Positions 25,095 through 33,617 of a stretch of 64,000 bases of DNA are shown piece by piece. Below the pieces are notes generated by a model, which searched no databases, had not been told where the DNA came from, and saw only the letters and a program-made list of their open reading frames with translations. The position numbers and the translations under genes were made by a program. The stretch comes from Microtetraspora sp. NBRC 13810 (GTDB lineage Bacteria; Actinomycetota; Actinomycetes; Streptosporangiales; Streptosporangiaceae): positions 124,001-188,000 of the forward strand of contig NZ_BSRQ01000006.1 of assembly GCF_030268685.1 (NCBI RefSeq), read 5' to 3'. The first letter of the stretch is position 1. Each line of letters begins with the position of its first letter.

Positions 25095-25741
25095 GTGACC
25101 CCATCAAGCTGCTCGTCGCCGACGACCACCCGGTGGTGCGGGACGGGCTGAGCAGCATGTTCGCCCGCGACCCGGAGTTCACCGTGGTCGGCGAGGCGGC
25201 GGACGGGGCTGAGGCGGTCCGGCTGGCCGAGGCGCTCGGGCCGGACGTGATCCTGATGGACCTGCGGATGGCCGGCATGGACGGCGTCACCGCGATCGGA
25301 GAGCTGACCCGGCGCGGCGTACCGGCCCGGGTGCTGGTGCTGACCACCTACGACACCGACAGCCACGTGCTGCCCGCGATCGAGGCCGGCGCCACCGGCT
25401 ACCTGCTCAAGGACGCGCCGCGGGACGAGTTGCTGCGCGCCGTACGCTCGGCCGCCCGCGGCGAGGTCGCGCTCTCGCCGTCGGTGGCCGCCCGCCTGAT
25501 GAGCCGGCTGCGCACCCCGGCACCCCCGACCGGCCCACTGAGCCGGCGCGAGCTGGAGGTGCTGCGCCTGGTCGCGTCCGGCCACACCAACCGGGAGGCG
25601 GCCGCCCAGCTTTTCATCACCGAGGCCACGGTCAAGACACACCTGCTCAACATCTATACGAAGCTCGACGTCAACGACCGCGCGGCCGCGGTCGCGGAGG
25701 GCTACAACCGCGGCCTGCTCGCCGCTCCCGAGCGCCCGTGA
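25091..25741 (+). CDS. NarL-type response regulator paired with the upstream kinase
   Basis: 216 residues from the GTG at 25091, which overlaps the kinase stop codon. The receiver has Asp11/Asp12 in VADDHP, phospho-Asp in ILMDLRMAGMDG, Thr in VLTTYDTD and Lys in YLLKDAPRDE. A LuxR-type helix-turn-helix follows (LSRRELEVLRLVASGHTNRE, ATVKTHLLNIYTKLDV). All functional residues are present. It likely controls genes in response to the membrane kinase; actinobacterial pairs of this type are often linked to cell-envelope or antibiotic stress, but nothing here names the target. Confidence 0.92.
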   Translation: MSDPIKLLVADDHPVVRDGLSSMFARDPEFTVVGEAADGAEAVRLAEALGPDVILMDLRMAGMDGVTAIGELTRRGVPARVLVLTTYDTDSHVLPAIEAGATGYLLKDAPRDELLRAVRSAARGEVALSPSVAARLMSRLRTPAPPTGPLSRRELEVLRLVASGHTNREAAAQLFITEATVKTHLLNIYTKLDVNDRAAAVAEGYNRGLLAAPERP

Positions 25742-25777
25742 ATCATTCGCTTCACACCGGGTGCCGGCCGCGATCAT

Positions 25778-26247
25778 CTAGAGAAGGGCGTCGAGATCGT
25801 CCATGCAGACTTCGAGCCTCCTGCTGACAGCGTCACCATTTGGGTCTGAGCTGTCCAGGTACGCCCCTATGGCTAAGTACTGATTTTCGCGACTCCAACG
25901 GATGAAAGCTCCGCCGTCCGAGCTTTGCCCCACAAGTTGCGCACCCACTCCAAGGTCGTACTGCTTGCCCCCGATGGAGATTTTCCAGGTCGGCGGAGGC
26001 TTGATTATCTTGTCTTTCTCCCAGTCGACAAGCGAGTCGAGAACCTGCCACTCGTCGGCGGAGAGGGCGAAACTTCCGGCGACGGCGTAGACCAAGGGGC
26101 CCCTGGGCGTCCCGGCCGCGAGATGAGCGCCAACTGATCCTGGTGGCCCACGGTTCTCGCGTCAGACCGTAATTCCTCAACGCCTTTCGCGTTCGCGACC
26201 ACCCCCGACAGGTCCGAAGGCTGCAAGGGCTCAGGCTGGTCCGCCAC
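25778..26247 (-). pseudogene. Hypothetical protein gene with a 1-nt frameshift
   Basis: A GTG at 26247 has an excellent Shine-Dalgarno (AAGGGG, 6 nt spacing) and opens VADQPEPLQPSDLSG, continuing to LALISRPGRPGAP. There the frame runs into low-quality Ser/Pro sequence, while the adjacent frame continues LVYAVAGSFALSADEW to the stop at 25778. One missing base in the GGGGCCCC run near 26098 would join them into about 156 residues. It may be a real frameshift or a sequencing error. The C-terminal part (GGAFIRWSRENQYLAIGAYL) looks like a folded domain of a family I do not recognise. Confidence 0.65.
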
Positions 26248-26384
26248 GTTCGATCCCCTTCCTGCGGGTCCGTCCCTCGTCATCGTGGGACAGCACACGG
26301 GGCGGGATCAAGGGGTGACCTCAATCGGATGCCCGTCCACATGATCGGCCGGGAACTGTTTCCACCGGTGGACACCAGGCAGGG

Positions 26385-26781
26385 CGGACGAGTCGGCCTG
26401 TAGGCCGGGTTCTGTGCCCGCGTTGGCGGGCGGCGGCCATCCATCTAGGGCCGTCGTTGCCGACGGCCTCAAGCGATCTACCCGCGCGGCTCGGGCGGGC
26501 AGCCCTCGAACGTCGCGCGCGGGACGGTCCTTACGGGCCGCCCCTTCTTGACCTTGCTCCGGGTGGGGTTTACCTAGCCGCCCACGTCACCGTGGGCGCT
26601 GGTGGTCTCTTACACCACCCTTTCACCCTTACCTCCCGTTTCGGGGAGGCGGTCTGCTCTCTGTGGCACTGTCCCGCGGGTCACCCCGGGTCGGCGTTAC
26701 CGACCACCCTGCCCTGTGGAGCCCGGACCTTCCTCGGCGAGCCCCGTAGGGCCCGACGCGGCCGCCCGGCCGGCTCGTCCG
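26385..26781 (-). ncRNA. rnpB: RNase P RNA, bacterial class A
   Basis: The reverse strand shows the conserved core: GAGGAAGGTCCGGGCTCCAC and CAGGGCAGGGTGG near the 5' end, the J11/12-like segment with GGGTGAAAGGGTGG, GTAAACCCCACC, GAGGGCTGCCCG, and the 3' AGAACCCGGCCTACAGGCC. The ends close as helix P1, with CGGACGAG at 26774-26781 pairing with CTCGTCCG at 26385-26392 (read on the minus strand). This is the ribozyme that matures tRNA 5' ends. Boundaries are set from the P1 pairing. Confidence 0.95.
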
Positions 26782-26791
26782 CCGTACCTCT

Positions 26792-26819
26792 AGCCTAACG
26801 CGTCCCAAGTGATCCACAA
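26792..26819 (-). promoter_or_regulatory. Probable rnpB promoter
   Basis: On the minus strand TTGTGG (26814-26819) and TAGGCT (26792-26797) are 16 bp apart and would start transcription a few bases before the RNase P RNA 5' end. It is a reasonable sigma-70-type match, set by position as much as by sequence. Confidence 0.5.
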
Positions 26820-26944
26820 CCGGGAGGCAGGTGCGGCACGGTCGGATGGGGATGTCGCCGCCGGGGAGGGCGGGGGGACGCGGGGCCGTGCCGGTTCGCC
26901 TGGATGCCGGCACGGCCCTGGGGCGCCGTCCGGGGCGGAGCCGG

Positions 26945-28261
26945 TCAGCGCAGGTGGGACGTGTCGTTGAGGGCCTTCACCACGGCGGGGCCGTCGGCGT
27001 AGTACTCGATGACCGACAGGCAGGCCAGGTCGAGGTGCATGCGGTAGAGCGCCTCCGCGGGGGCCGTCAGCGCCAGCCGCAGCAGCGTCTTGATGGGCGT
27101 GACGTGCGAGACGGCCAGGATCGTCTTGCCCGGGTGTTCGCCGAGGAGGCGTTCCCTGGCCTCCTCGACCCGGCCGGTCGCCGTGGCGAAGCTCTCTCCC
27201 CCGGGCGGGGCGACGCCGGGGTCGGCCAGCCAGGCGGCGAGCTCCGCCGGCCAGCGACGCTGGATCTCGGTGAAGGTGTGCCCCTCCCAGTCGCCGAAGT
27301 CGACCTCCCGCAGCCCGTCCTCGACGACGACGGGGACGCCCACCCGCGCGGCGACGATCTCCGCGGTGGCCCTGGCCCGCCTGAGCGGGGAGCTCACGAT
27401 CACGTCGATCCCGTACGGCTCGCGCGCCAGCCGTACGGCGGCGGCCTCGGCCTGGGCCGTGCCCTGGCCGGTCAGTTCGGGGTCGCCGAGGCCGGAGAAC
27501 CTGCGCTCGACCGACAGCGGCGTCTCCCCGTGCCGGAGCAGCAGGAGCACGGTGGCGGTGCTCGTCGGCGGACGCCACCCGGTGCCACGCCCGCCGGCGG
27601 CGCCCACCGCCGGTGCGGGAGCCGACACGGGAGCCGACACAGGGGCCGACACGGCGGCTTCCGAGACGGCGGCGTCGGTCAGCGGGTCGGTGTCCGGGGC
27701 GGTGTCCGGGGCGGCGAAGAGGGAGTCCTGGACACCCGTACCGGGCCCGAGGTCACCGCCGGACGCGGAGGCCGAGGCGGGGGGCGCGCCGGAGGAGGGG
27801 GGCGGGCCGGGGGTGGGCGGCGGGGCGGAGGTGGGGTGCCAGGTGCGGCCCTTGGCTGCGGCGTCCATGGCCTCGTTGGCGAGGCGGTCGGCGTGGCGGT
27901 TGCGCTCGCGCGGGATCCAGGTCCAGGTGACCTTGAGGCGGCGGGCCATGGCCGCGGCCTCCAGCGCGAGCGGGCGCAGGCCCTCGTTCTTGATCTTCCA
28001 GCGGCCGGCCATCTGCTCGATGACCAGCTTGGAGTCCATCCGGACCTCGACCCGTGCGCCGTCCCCGCCCACCGCGAGGACGGAGGCGAGGCCGGCGATC
28101 AGGCCGCGGTACTCGGCGACGTTGTTGGTGGTGGTGCCGAGGGCTTCGGCGGCCTCGGCGAGAACCTGCCCGTCGGCGGCGTCCTTGACCACGGCGCCGT
28201 AGCCCGCGGGGCCCGGGTTGCCGCGCGACCCGCCGTCGGCCTCGACGACGAAAGCCGTCAC
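26945..28261 (-). CDS. Bifunctional RNase HI / histidine phosphatase (CobC-like)
   Basis: 438 residues from the GTG at 28261, overlapping the upstream stop by 4 bp (GTGA). An RNase H domain (about 1-135) has Asp9 in EADGGSRGNPG, Glu in NNVAEYRGL, Asp in RMDSKLVIEQM and Asp in NRHADRLANEA. A disordered linker (about 140-225) is rich in Pro, Ala and Ser. The phosphoglycerate-mutase-like domain follows, with LLLRHGETPLS, SSPLRRARATAEI, DFGDWEGHTFTE and AVSHVTPIKT. The M. tuberculosis counterpart Rv2228c has RNase H activity and an alpha-ribazole-phosphatase-like domain. The same gene order as Rv2228c-Rv2230c supports orthology. The linker contains a short APVSAPVSAP repeat. Confidence 0.93.
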   Translation of the reverse strand: MTAFVVEADGGSRGNPGPAGYGAVVKDAADGQVLAEAAEALGTTTNNVAEYRGLIAGLASVLAVGGDGARVEVRMDSKLVIEQMAGRWKIKNEGLRPLALEAAAMARRLKVTWTWIPRERNRHADRLANEAMDAAAKGRTWHPTSAPPPTPGPPPSSGAPPASASASGGDLGPGTGVQDSLFAAPDTAPDTDPLTDAAVSEAAVSAPVSAPVSAPAPAVGAAGGRGTGWRPPTSTATVLLLLRHGETPLSVERRFSGLGDPELTGQGTAQAEAAAVRLAREPYGIDVIVSSPLRRARATAEIVAARVGVPVVVEDGLREVDFGDWEGHTFTEIQRRWPAELAAWLADPGVAPPGGESFATATGRVEEARERLLGEHPGKTILAVSHVTPIKTLLRLALTAPAEALYRMHLDLACLSVIEYYADGPAVVKALNDTSHLR

Positions 28262-28998
28262 AGGCCCGACTCTGCGGTCCGGACGAGGATGCGGCGGCAC
28301 TCCTCGCAGCGGATGACCTCGTCGTGCGCGGCGGACCTGATCCGGTTGAGGTCGGCGATGGACAGCGACACCTTGCATCCCTGGCACCGGCCGCCGTGCA
28401 GCATCGCGGCGCCCACGCCGTACTGGCCGCGCAGCTTCTCATAGAGCGCCAGCAGGTCGGCGGGGATGTCCGCGGTGAGCCCGGAACGGCCGCCGGCGGC
28501 CTGGGCGTGCTCCTTGTCGATCTCGGCGAGGCCGGCGTCGCGGCGGTCCTCGGCGTCGGCGCGGCCGCCACTGATCTCGTCGCGCTCGGCGACCAGCTTG
28601 GCGAGCTTCTCCTCGGCCGACTCGCGGCGCTCCATGATCTCCAGGACGACCTCTTCCAGGTCGCCCTGCCGGCGCTGCAACGAGGCGATCTCGGACTGGA
28701 GGCCGGCGAGGTCCTTGGCGGAGCCGACCTGGCCGGAGTCGAGCCGCTTCTGGTCGCGGTCGGCGCGGGCGCGCACCGCTTCGACATCGGACTCGGCCTT
28801 GGTCTGGTCCCGCCCGAGGTCGCTGACCTCGGTCTCCAGGGCGATCACCTGGGGGACCAGGCGGGCCAGCCGGCCCGAGAGCTCGTCGATCTCCGCGAGC
28901 TCGGGCAGCGTCCGGCGGCGATGCGCCAGGCGGTCGAGGACGGAGTCGAGCTTCGCGAGCTCGAGCAGACGCTTCTGTGCTTCTGGGGCTGCTTTCAC
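28258..28998 (-). CDS. Coiled-coil C4 zinc-ribbon protein (CT398/Rv2229c-like)
   Basis: 246 residues from the GTG at 28998, chosen because GAGGA lies 7 nt upstream and the codon overlaps the Nif3 stop; a GTG at 29013 is also in frame. Residues about 1-170 form a long helical hairpin coiled coil. The C-terminal zinc ribbon has RCQGCKVSLS and RCEECRRIL. The family is thought to act as a nucleic-acid or protein-binding adaptor and is conserved next to Nif3 and RNase H genes in actinobacteria. The exact role is not established. Confidence 0.9.
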   Translation of the reverse strand: MKAAPEAQKRLLELAKLDSVLDRLAHRRRTLPELAEIDELSGRLARLVPQVIALETEVSDLGRDQTKAESDVEAVRARADRDQKRLDSGQVGSAKDLAGLQSEIASLQRRQGDLEEVVLEIMERRESAEEKLAKLVAERDEISGGRADAEDRRDAGLAEIDKEHAQAAGGRSGLTADIPADLLALYEKLRGQYGVGAAMLHGGRCQGCKVSLSIADLNRIRSAAHDEVIRCEECRRILVRTAESGL

Positions 28999-29843
28999 TT
29001 CGTATCCTCGCACTGTGCTGTTGTCGTCCAGGCGTCCGTGACCGTCTCGGAGACGCGCGTCTCAACAGTAATCCCCCGCGCGCCCAGCACGGACGTCAAG
29101 AGCGCGGCGGCCTGGCCCAGCCAGGGCCATTCGGTGGCCCAGTGGGCCGCGTCGAGCAGCGCCGGGCCGCCCGCCTCGACGAACTCACTGGCCGGATGGT
29201 GGCGCAGGTCGGCGGTGAGGAAGGCGTCCACGCCGGCCGCGCGTGCCGTACCGAGGAGGGAGTCGCCGGCGCCGCCGCTGACCGCGATCCTGCGCACCCT
29301 GCGGTCGGGGTCGCCCGCGACGCGCAGGCCCCAGGCGGTGCGCGGCAGCCCCGCGGCGGCGCGGGCGGCGAACTCGGCGAGCGTGACCGGCTCGGCCAGC
29401 GAGCCGATCCGGCCCAGGCCGCGGCGCGGGTCGTCGGCGGCGGGGCGGAGGGGGACGAGGTCGCCGGTGAGGCCGACCGCGCGGGCGAGCGCGTCGGAGA
29501 CGCCGGGGTCGGCCACGTCGGCGTTGGTGTGCGCGGTGTAGAGGGCGACGTCGTTCTTGATCAGCGTGTGCACCACGCGGCCCTTGAACGTGGTCGCCGC
29601 CACGCTGGTGGTGCCGCGCAGGTAGAGCGGGTGGTGGGTGACGACCAGGTCGGCGCCCCAGGCCAGCGCCTCGTCCACGACCGTGCGGACCGGGTCGACC
29701 GCGAAGAGCACCCGGCGCACGGCGGCGGCCGGGTCGCCGCAGACCAGGCCCACCGCGTCCCAGGACTCGGCCCACGCGGGGTCGTACAACGTTTCGAGCT
29801 CTTCGACGACTGCGGCTAGCGTTGCTTCGGGCACGATGCGCAC
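28995..29843 (-). CDS. Nif3-like dinuclear metal-centre protein
   Basis: 282 residues from a GTG at 29843. Family marks: ESWDAVGLVCGDP, the metal site DLVVTHHPLYLRG, YTAHTNADVA, and the C-terminal HWATEW with its His and Glu ligands. Members form toroidal hexamers with a two-metal site; proposed roles include GTP cyclohydrolase-like hydrolysis or a metal chaperone function, none proven. It starts the three-gene operon with the zinc-ribbon and RNase H/phosphatase genes, each junction overlapping by 4 bp. Confidence 0.92.
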   Translation of the reverse strand: MRIVPEATLAAVVEELETLYDPAWAESWDAVGLVCGDPAAAVRRVLFAVDPVRTVVDEALAWGADLVVTHHPLYLRGTTSVAATTFKGRVVHTLIKNDVALYTAHTNADVADPGVSDALARAVGLTGDLVPLRPAADDPRRGLGRIGSLAEPVTLAEFAARAAAGLPRTAWGLRVAGDPDRRVRRIAVSGGAGDSLLGTARAAGVDAFLTADLRHHPASEFVEAGGPALLDAAHWATEWPWLGQAAALLTSVLGARGITVETRVSETVTDAWTTTAQCEDTK

Positions 29844-29936
29844 ATTACCGCCGCCGCCCCCTGCCGCCGGAACCGAGCCTGTTCACTACGACGGGCGGAT
29901 TTCGTAATGTGAGGGGATCGCGATCCGGAGGCGGGC

Positions 29937-31388
29937 ATGCTCACTGTAGCGATCATCGGGGCCGGCGTGGGCGGGCTGTGCATGGCGATCCGGCTGCGGA
30001 TGGCCGGGGTGACGTCGTTCACCGTGTTCGAGAAGGCCGGCGACATCGGCGGCACCTGGCGGGACAACACCTATCCGGGCGCCGGCTGCGACGTGCCCTC
30101 CCACCTCTACTCGTATTCGTTCGAGAAGTACGCGAGCTGGACCCGCCGCTTTCCCGAACAACCCGAAATACTCGCCTATCTACACCGATGCGCCGATAAA
30201 TACCGCATTTGGCCACATATCCGGCTAAATGCTGAGGTTACTTCCGCCCGTTACGTCGACGGCCGGTGGCGGATCACGACGGCGGACGGCGGGGAGGCCG
30301 ACTTCGACGTGCTCGTCACCGGGGTGGGCCAGCTCAGCCGGCCCCGGCTGCCCGACATCCCCGGCAGGGCGGACTTCGCGGGCACCGCCTTCCACTCCGC
30401 GCGCTGGGACCACGGCCACGACCTCACCGGCCGCGAGGTCGCCGTGATCGGCAACGGCTCCTCCGCCGCGCAGTTCATCCCGCGCATCGCCCCCCTCGTG
30501 GCCCGGCTCGACGTCTACCAGCGCACCCCCAACTGGGTGATCCCCAAGCCCGACGAGGGCTTCGGCCCGGCGGCCAGGCTCGCCTTCCACCACCTGCCGT
30601 TCCTCCAGCGGGCCTACCGGGGGCTGATCCACCGCCGCCTGGAGACGCTCTTCCTCCCGGCGCTGCGCCGCGACGGGTGGACCGCCGACCGATTGCGCGC
30701 GATGGCGCTCGGCCACCTGGCCCGGCAGGTGCCCGACCCCGTCCTGCGGGCCAAGCTGACCCCCGGTTACCGCATCGGCTGCAAACGGATCGTCGTCGAC
30801 AACGCCTTCTATCCCGCGCTGACCCGTCCCAACGTGGCGGTGGTGACCGATCCCATCAGGCGGATCACCGCCAAGGGCGTCGAGACGGCGGACGGCACCC
30901 TCCGCCAGGCCGACACGATCATCTACGCCACCGGCTTCCACGCCACGAGCTTCCTCGCCCCCATCGAGATCACCGGCAGGGACGGCCGGTCGCTCGCCGA
31001 GCGCTGGCGGGACGGCGCGGAGGCGTACCTCGGCCTGGCCGTGCCCGGCTTCCCCAACCTCTTCCTGCTGTACGGCCCGAACACCAACCTCGGCCACAAC
31101 TCGATCATCCTCATGATCGAGGCCCAGGTACGCTACATCCTGCAATGCCTGAGACTGATCTCCCTGCGCGGCCCGATCGAGGTACGACAGGCCGCCCTGG
31201 CGGCCTGGCGGCGGCGACTCGAGCAGGCGATGGGGGACATGATCTGGCAGGACGGCTGCCAGAGCTGGTACCAGACCGAGTCAGGGCGGATCACCACCAA
31301 CTGGCCGGGCTCGACGACGCTCTACCGCCGCCTCACCCGCGCCCCGCGCCCGAGCGCCTACACCTCGCTCCCGCGACCGCGCCGCTGA
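29937..31388 (+). CDS. Flavin-containing monooxygenase, Baeyer-Villiger type
   Basis: 483 residues with GGAGG before the ATG. FAD-binding GAGVGG (8-13), DIGGTWRDNTYPGAGCDVPS, the Baeyer-Villiger fingerprint FAGTAFHSARWD (Phe147, Gly149, His153, Trp157, Asp158), and the NADPH-binding GNGSSA. The enzyme likely inserts oxygen into a ketone, using NADPH and O2. The gene has a local AT-rich patch with unusual codons at about 30168-30245. A membrane dipeptidase follows 41 bp downstream; a shared pathway is not obvious. Confidence 0.93.
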   Translation: MLTVAIIGAGVGGLCMAIRLRMAGVTSFTVFEKAGDIGGTWRDNTYPGAGCDVPSHLYSYSFEKYASWTRRFPEQPEILAYLHRCADKYRIWPHIRLNAEVTSARYVDGRWRITTADGGEADFDVLVTGVGQLSRPRLPDIPGRADFAGTAFHSARWDHGHDLTGREVAVIGNGSSAAQFIPRIAPLVARLDVYQRTPNWVIPKPDEGFGPAARLAFHHLPFLQRAYRGLIHRRLETLFLPALRRDGWTADRLRAMALGHLARQVPDPVLRAKLTPGYRIGCKRIVVDNAFYPALTRPNVAVVTDPIRRITAKGVETADGTLRQADTIIYATGFHATSFLAPIEITGRDGRSLAERWRDGAEAYLGLAVPGFPNLFLLYGPNTNLGHNSIILMIEAQVRYILQCLRLISLRGPIEVRQAALAAWRRRLEQAMGDMIWQDGCQSWYQTESGRITTNWPGSTTLYRRLTRAPRPSAYTSLPRPRR

Positions 31389-31429
31389 CGAGCGGCCCGT
31401 CCACCCCGCACGACCCTTGGAGCACCACC

Positions 31430-32506
31430 ATGTCCGCAGACCTCTCCGTAGACCTCTCCGTAGACGCCGAGTCGGCCGCCCTGCACCGCCGGGCGGTCGT
31501 CGCCGACACCCACAACGACCTGCTCATGGCGGTCAGCGCGCGCCGCCCGGACCGGTGGGCGTCCTTCTTCCGCGCGCAGTGGCTGCCGCAGTTGCGCGAC
31601 GGCGGCGTGAACGTGCAGGTGCTGCCCGTCTTCATCGACGACCAGTACCGCCCGGAGGGCGCGCTCCGGCAGACGCTGCGCATGATCGAGTGCGCGCACA
31701 CCCTGGCCGAGGGCAACGCCGACGCCGTACGGCTGTGCCTCGACGCGGAGCAGATCGACCAGACGCTCGCCGAGGGCAGGATCGCCCTGGTCCTGGCGCT
31801 GGAGAGCGCGCCCGGCATCGACGCCAGCGTGGAACTCTTCGCCACGATGCACCGGCTCGGCGTCCGCGTCGCGTCGATCGCGCACTGGCGGCGGACACCG
31901 CTGGCCGACGGCAGCGGCGAGGACGCCACGGGCGGCCGGCTCACCGAGGCGGGGGTCCAGGCGGTCAGGGAGATGGAGCGCCTCGGCATCGTCTTCGACG
32001 TCTCCCACCTGGGCGCCGCCGGCGTCGGGCACGTGCTGGAGCTGGCCACCCGGCCGGTCATCGCGACCCACTCCTCGGCCCGCGCGCTGCGCGACCACCA
32101 CCGCAACCTCACCGACGACCAGCTCAGGGGCGTCGCGGCGACCGGCGGCGTGGTCTGCGTGAACTTCCTGCCGGGCTTTCTGGCCGAGGACCCGGTGGAC
32201 TTCACCGTCGAGCGGCTGCTGGACCACATCGAGCACGTCGCGGAGGTGGCGGGCGTCGACCACACCGGCCTGGGGCCGGACTTCGTCCGCGAGGTGATGA
32301 TCGACCTCACCCCGCCGTGCTGCGAGGACACCGGGGTCGACGGGCTCGACGTTCTCGCCACGCTGCCCGGCATCGAAGGGCCGCGCGGGCTGCCGCTGGT
32401 CACCCAGGGCCTGGTCAAGCGGGGGGTGCCGGAGGAGGACATCCTCAAGATCGTCGGTGGCAACGTGCTGCGGCTGCTCCGCTCCGAGCTGACGCCCCGG
32501 GCGTGA
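31430..32506 (+). CDS. Membrane dipeptidase (renal dipeptidase family, M19)
   Basis: 358 residues from the ATG at 31430. The binuclear zinc site of M19 enzymes is visible: His28 and Asp30 in VVADTHNDLL, Glu in LVLALESAPG, His in VIATHSSARAL and DHHRNLTDDQL. The C-terminal region has VGGNVLRLL, a common family end. The N-terminus carries a 12-bp direct repeat giving DLSVDLSVD. There is no signal peptide, so a cytosolic dipeptidase acting on peptides or D-amino-acid dipeptides is likely. Beyond its stop lies a tandem-repeat spacer. Confidence 0.92.
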   Translation: MSADLSVDLSVDAESAALHRRAVVADTHNDLLMAVSARRPDRWASFFRAQWLPQLRDGGVNVQVLPVFIDDQYRPEGALRQTLRMIECAHTLAEGNADAVRLCLDAEQIDQTLAEGRIALVLALESAPGIDASVELFATMHRLGVRVASIAHWRRTPLADGSGEDATGGRLTEAGVQAVREMERLGIVFDVSHLGAAGVGHVLELATRPVIATHSSARALRDHHRNLTDDQLRGVAATGGVVCVNFLPGFLAEDPVDFTVERLLDHIEHVAEVAGVDHTGLGPDFVREVMIDLTPPCCEDTGVDGLDVLATLPGIEGPRGLPLVTQGLVKRGVPEEDILKIVGGNVLRLLRSELTPRA

Positions 32507-32535
32507 ACGCGCCCCGCGCCGCCGGGACGGGCCCG

Positions 32536-32669
32536 GCGGCGCGGGGGCGTACAGACCGGCCGGGACCGGCCCTGCGGGGGGGCGTGCGGACCGGCCGGGA
32601 CCAGCACTGCGGGGGCGTGCGGACCGGCGCTGCGGCGCGGGAGTGTACGGACCGGCCGGGACCGGCCCT
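32536..32669. repeat. Four imperfect tandem repeats in a convergent spacer
   Basis: Units of 38, 35, 23 and 38 bp begin at 32536, 32574, 32609 and 32632. Each carries GCGG followed by a G-rich stretch and GCGGACCGG; three carry CCGGCCGGGACC. The region lies between the dipeptidase stop and the HAD gene stop, and can fold into several GC hairpins that could end transcription. Confidence 0.8.
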
Positions 32670-32685
32670 GCGCGGAGGGGGCGGG

Positions 32686-33387
32686 TCAGCCGGAGGCGCG
32701 GACGCCCAGTTCGTCGAGGTGGGCGAGCATGTCGGCGGGGTCGGCGTAGACGCGGAAGGCGCCCGCGCGTTCCAGTTCGTCGGTGCCGTAGCCGCCGGAC
32801 TGGAGCCCGATGCCGAGCGCGCCGGCCCGGCGGGCGGCCAGCAGGTCCCACACGCTGTCGCCCACCACCATCGCGTGCCGGGCGTCGATGCCGAGCACGG
32901 CGGCCCCGGCGAGGAACAGGTCGGGATCCGGCTTGGCCCGGCGCACGAGGTCCCTGGTGATCAACGGGGTGGAGTCGGGCAGGCCGAGCAGGCCGAGGGC
33001 GTGCCGGGCGGTGCGGGCGTGCCCGCTGGTGGCGATGGCCCACGGCACGCCGCGCGCGGTGAGTTCGGCCAGCAGCTCGGCGGCGCCGGGCAGCGGGCGC
33101 ACCGAGTCCAACTGCTTCAGGTAACCGTCGGCGTGCGCGCGTTGCAGGTCCTCGATCTGCTCCGCGGTGAGGGACAGGCCGGTCTCCCTGAGCAGGGCCG
33201 TGACGAAAAGGCCGCCGCTCATCCCGATCCGCCGGTGGATCCGCCAGACCGACAGGTCGATGCCCAGGCCGGCGAGGGCACTGTGCCAGGCGATGACATG
33301 CTGGTAGACGCTGTCGATCAGCGTCCCGTCGAGGTCGAACAGAAACGCCGGGGCCGGCGCCTCCACATGGGCGAAGTCAGCGTTCAC
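32686..33387 (-). CDS. HAD-superfamily phosphatase (beta-phosphoglucomutase-like)
   Basis: About 233 residues from the GTG at 33387; a GTG at 33411 would add eight residues, and neither has an ideal ribosome site. HAD motifs: I FLFDLDGTLIDS, II AIATSGHA, III RAKPDPDLF, IV VVGDSVWDLLAA. A helical cap between motifs I and II (about 30-95) marks subfamily IA. It likely dephosphorylates a sugar or phosphonate-type phosphate ester; the substrate is unknown. It is convergent with the dipeptidase. Confidence 0.88.
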   Translation of the reverse strand: MNADFAHVEAPAPAFLFDLDGTLIDSVYQHVIAWHSALAGLGIDLSVWRIHRRIGMSGGLFVTALLRETGLSLTAEQIEDLQRAHADGYLKQLDSVRPLPGAAELLAELTARGVPWAIATSGHARTARHALGLLGLPDSTPLITRDLVRRAKPDPDLFLAGAAVLGIDARHAMVVGDSVWDLLAARRAGALGIGLQSGGYGTDELERAGAFRVYADPADMLAHLDELGVRASG

Positions 33388-33617
33388 CGCCCCAGTCTTC
33401 CGCGCCCGCACCCGGCGGCGGTCCCCGGCCCCCGGCGGACGATCACGGCCGTGGGGATCCGCACGCCGGCTCCGGCACCGGGCGTTATTCCACCACTACG
33501 TCCATCGTTGTAATGCCATGTGAGTTTTACACCTCGTTGGAGGTGAATCTCCCTGACTTCGAGCAGCATACGCAGTGTGTGATCATTCGATTACCGGGGG
33601 GGTCGGGTGAACATCGG

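Noticed and set aside
17889-25741. Signalling island as a recent genomic island
   Set aside because: GC content and codon use look like the rest of the window, and there is no integrase, tRNA or direct repeat at the edges.
26341-26353. ACATGATCGG-like sequence near rnpB, also near 49280, as an attachment or regulator site
   Set aside because: The match is short and only two copies were seen; chance is likely.
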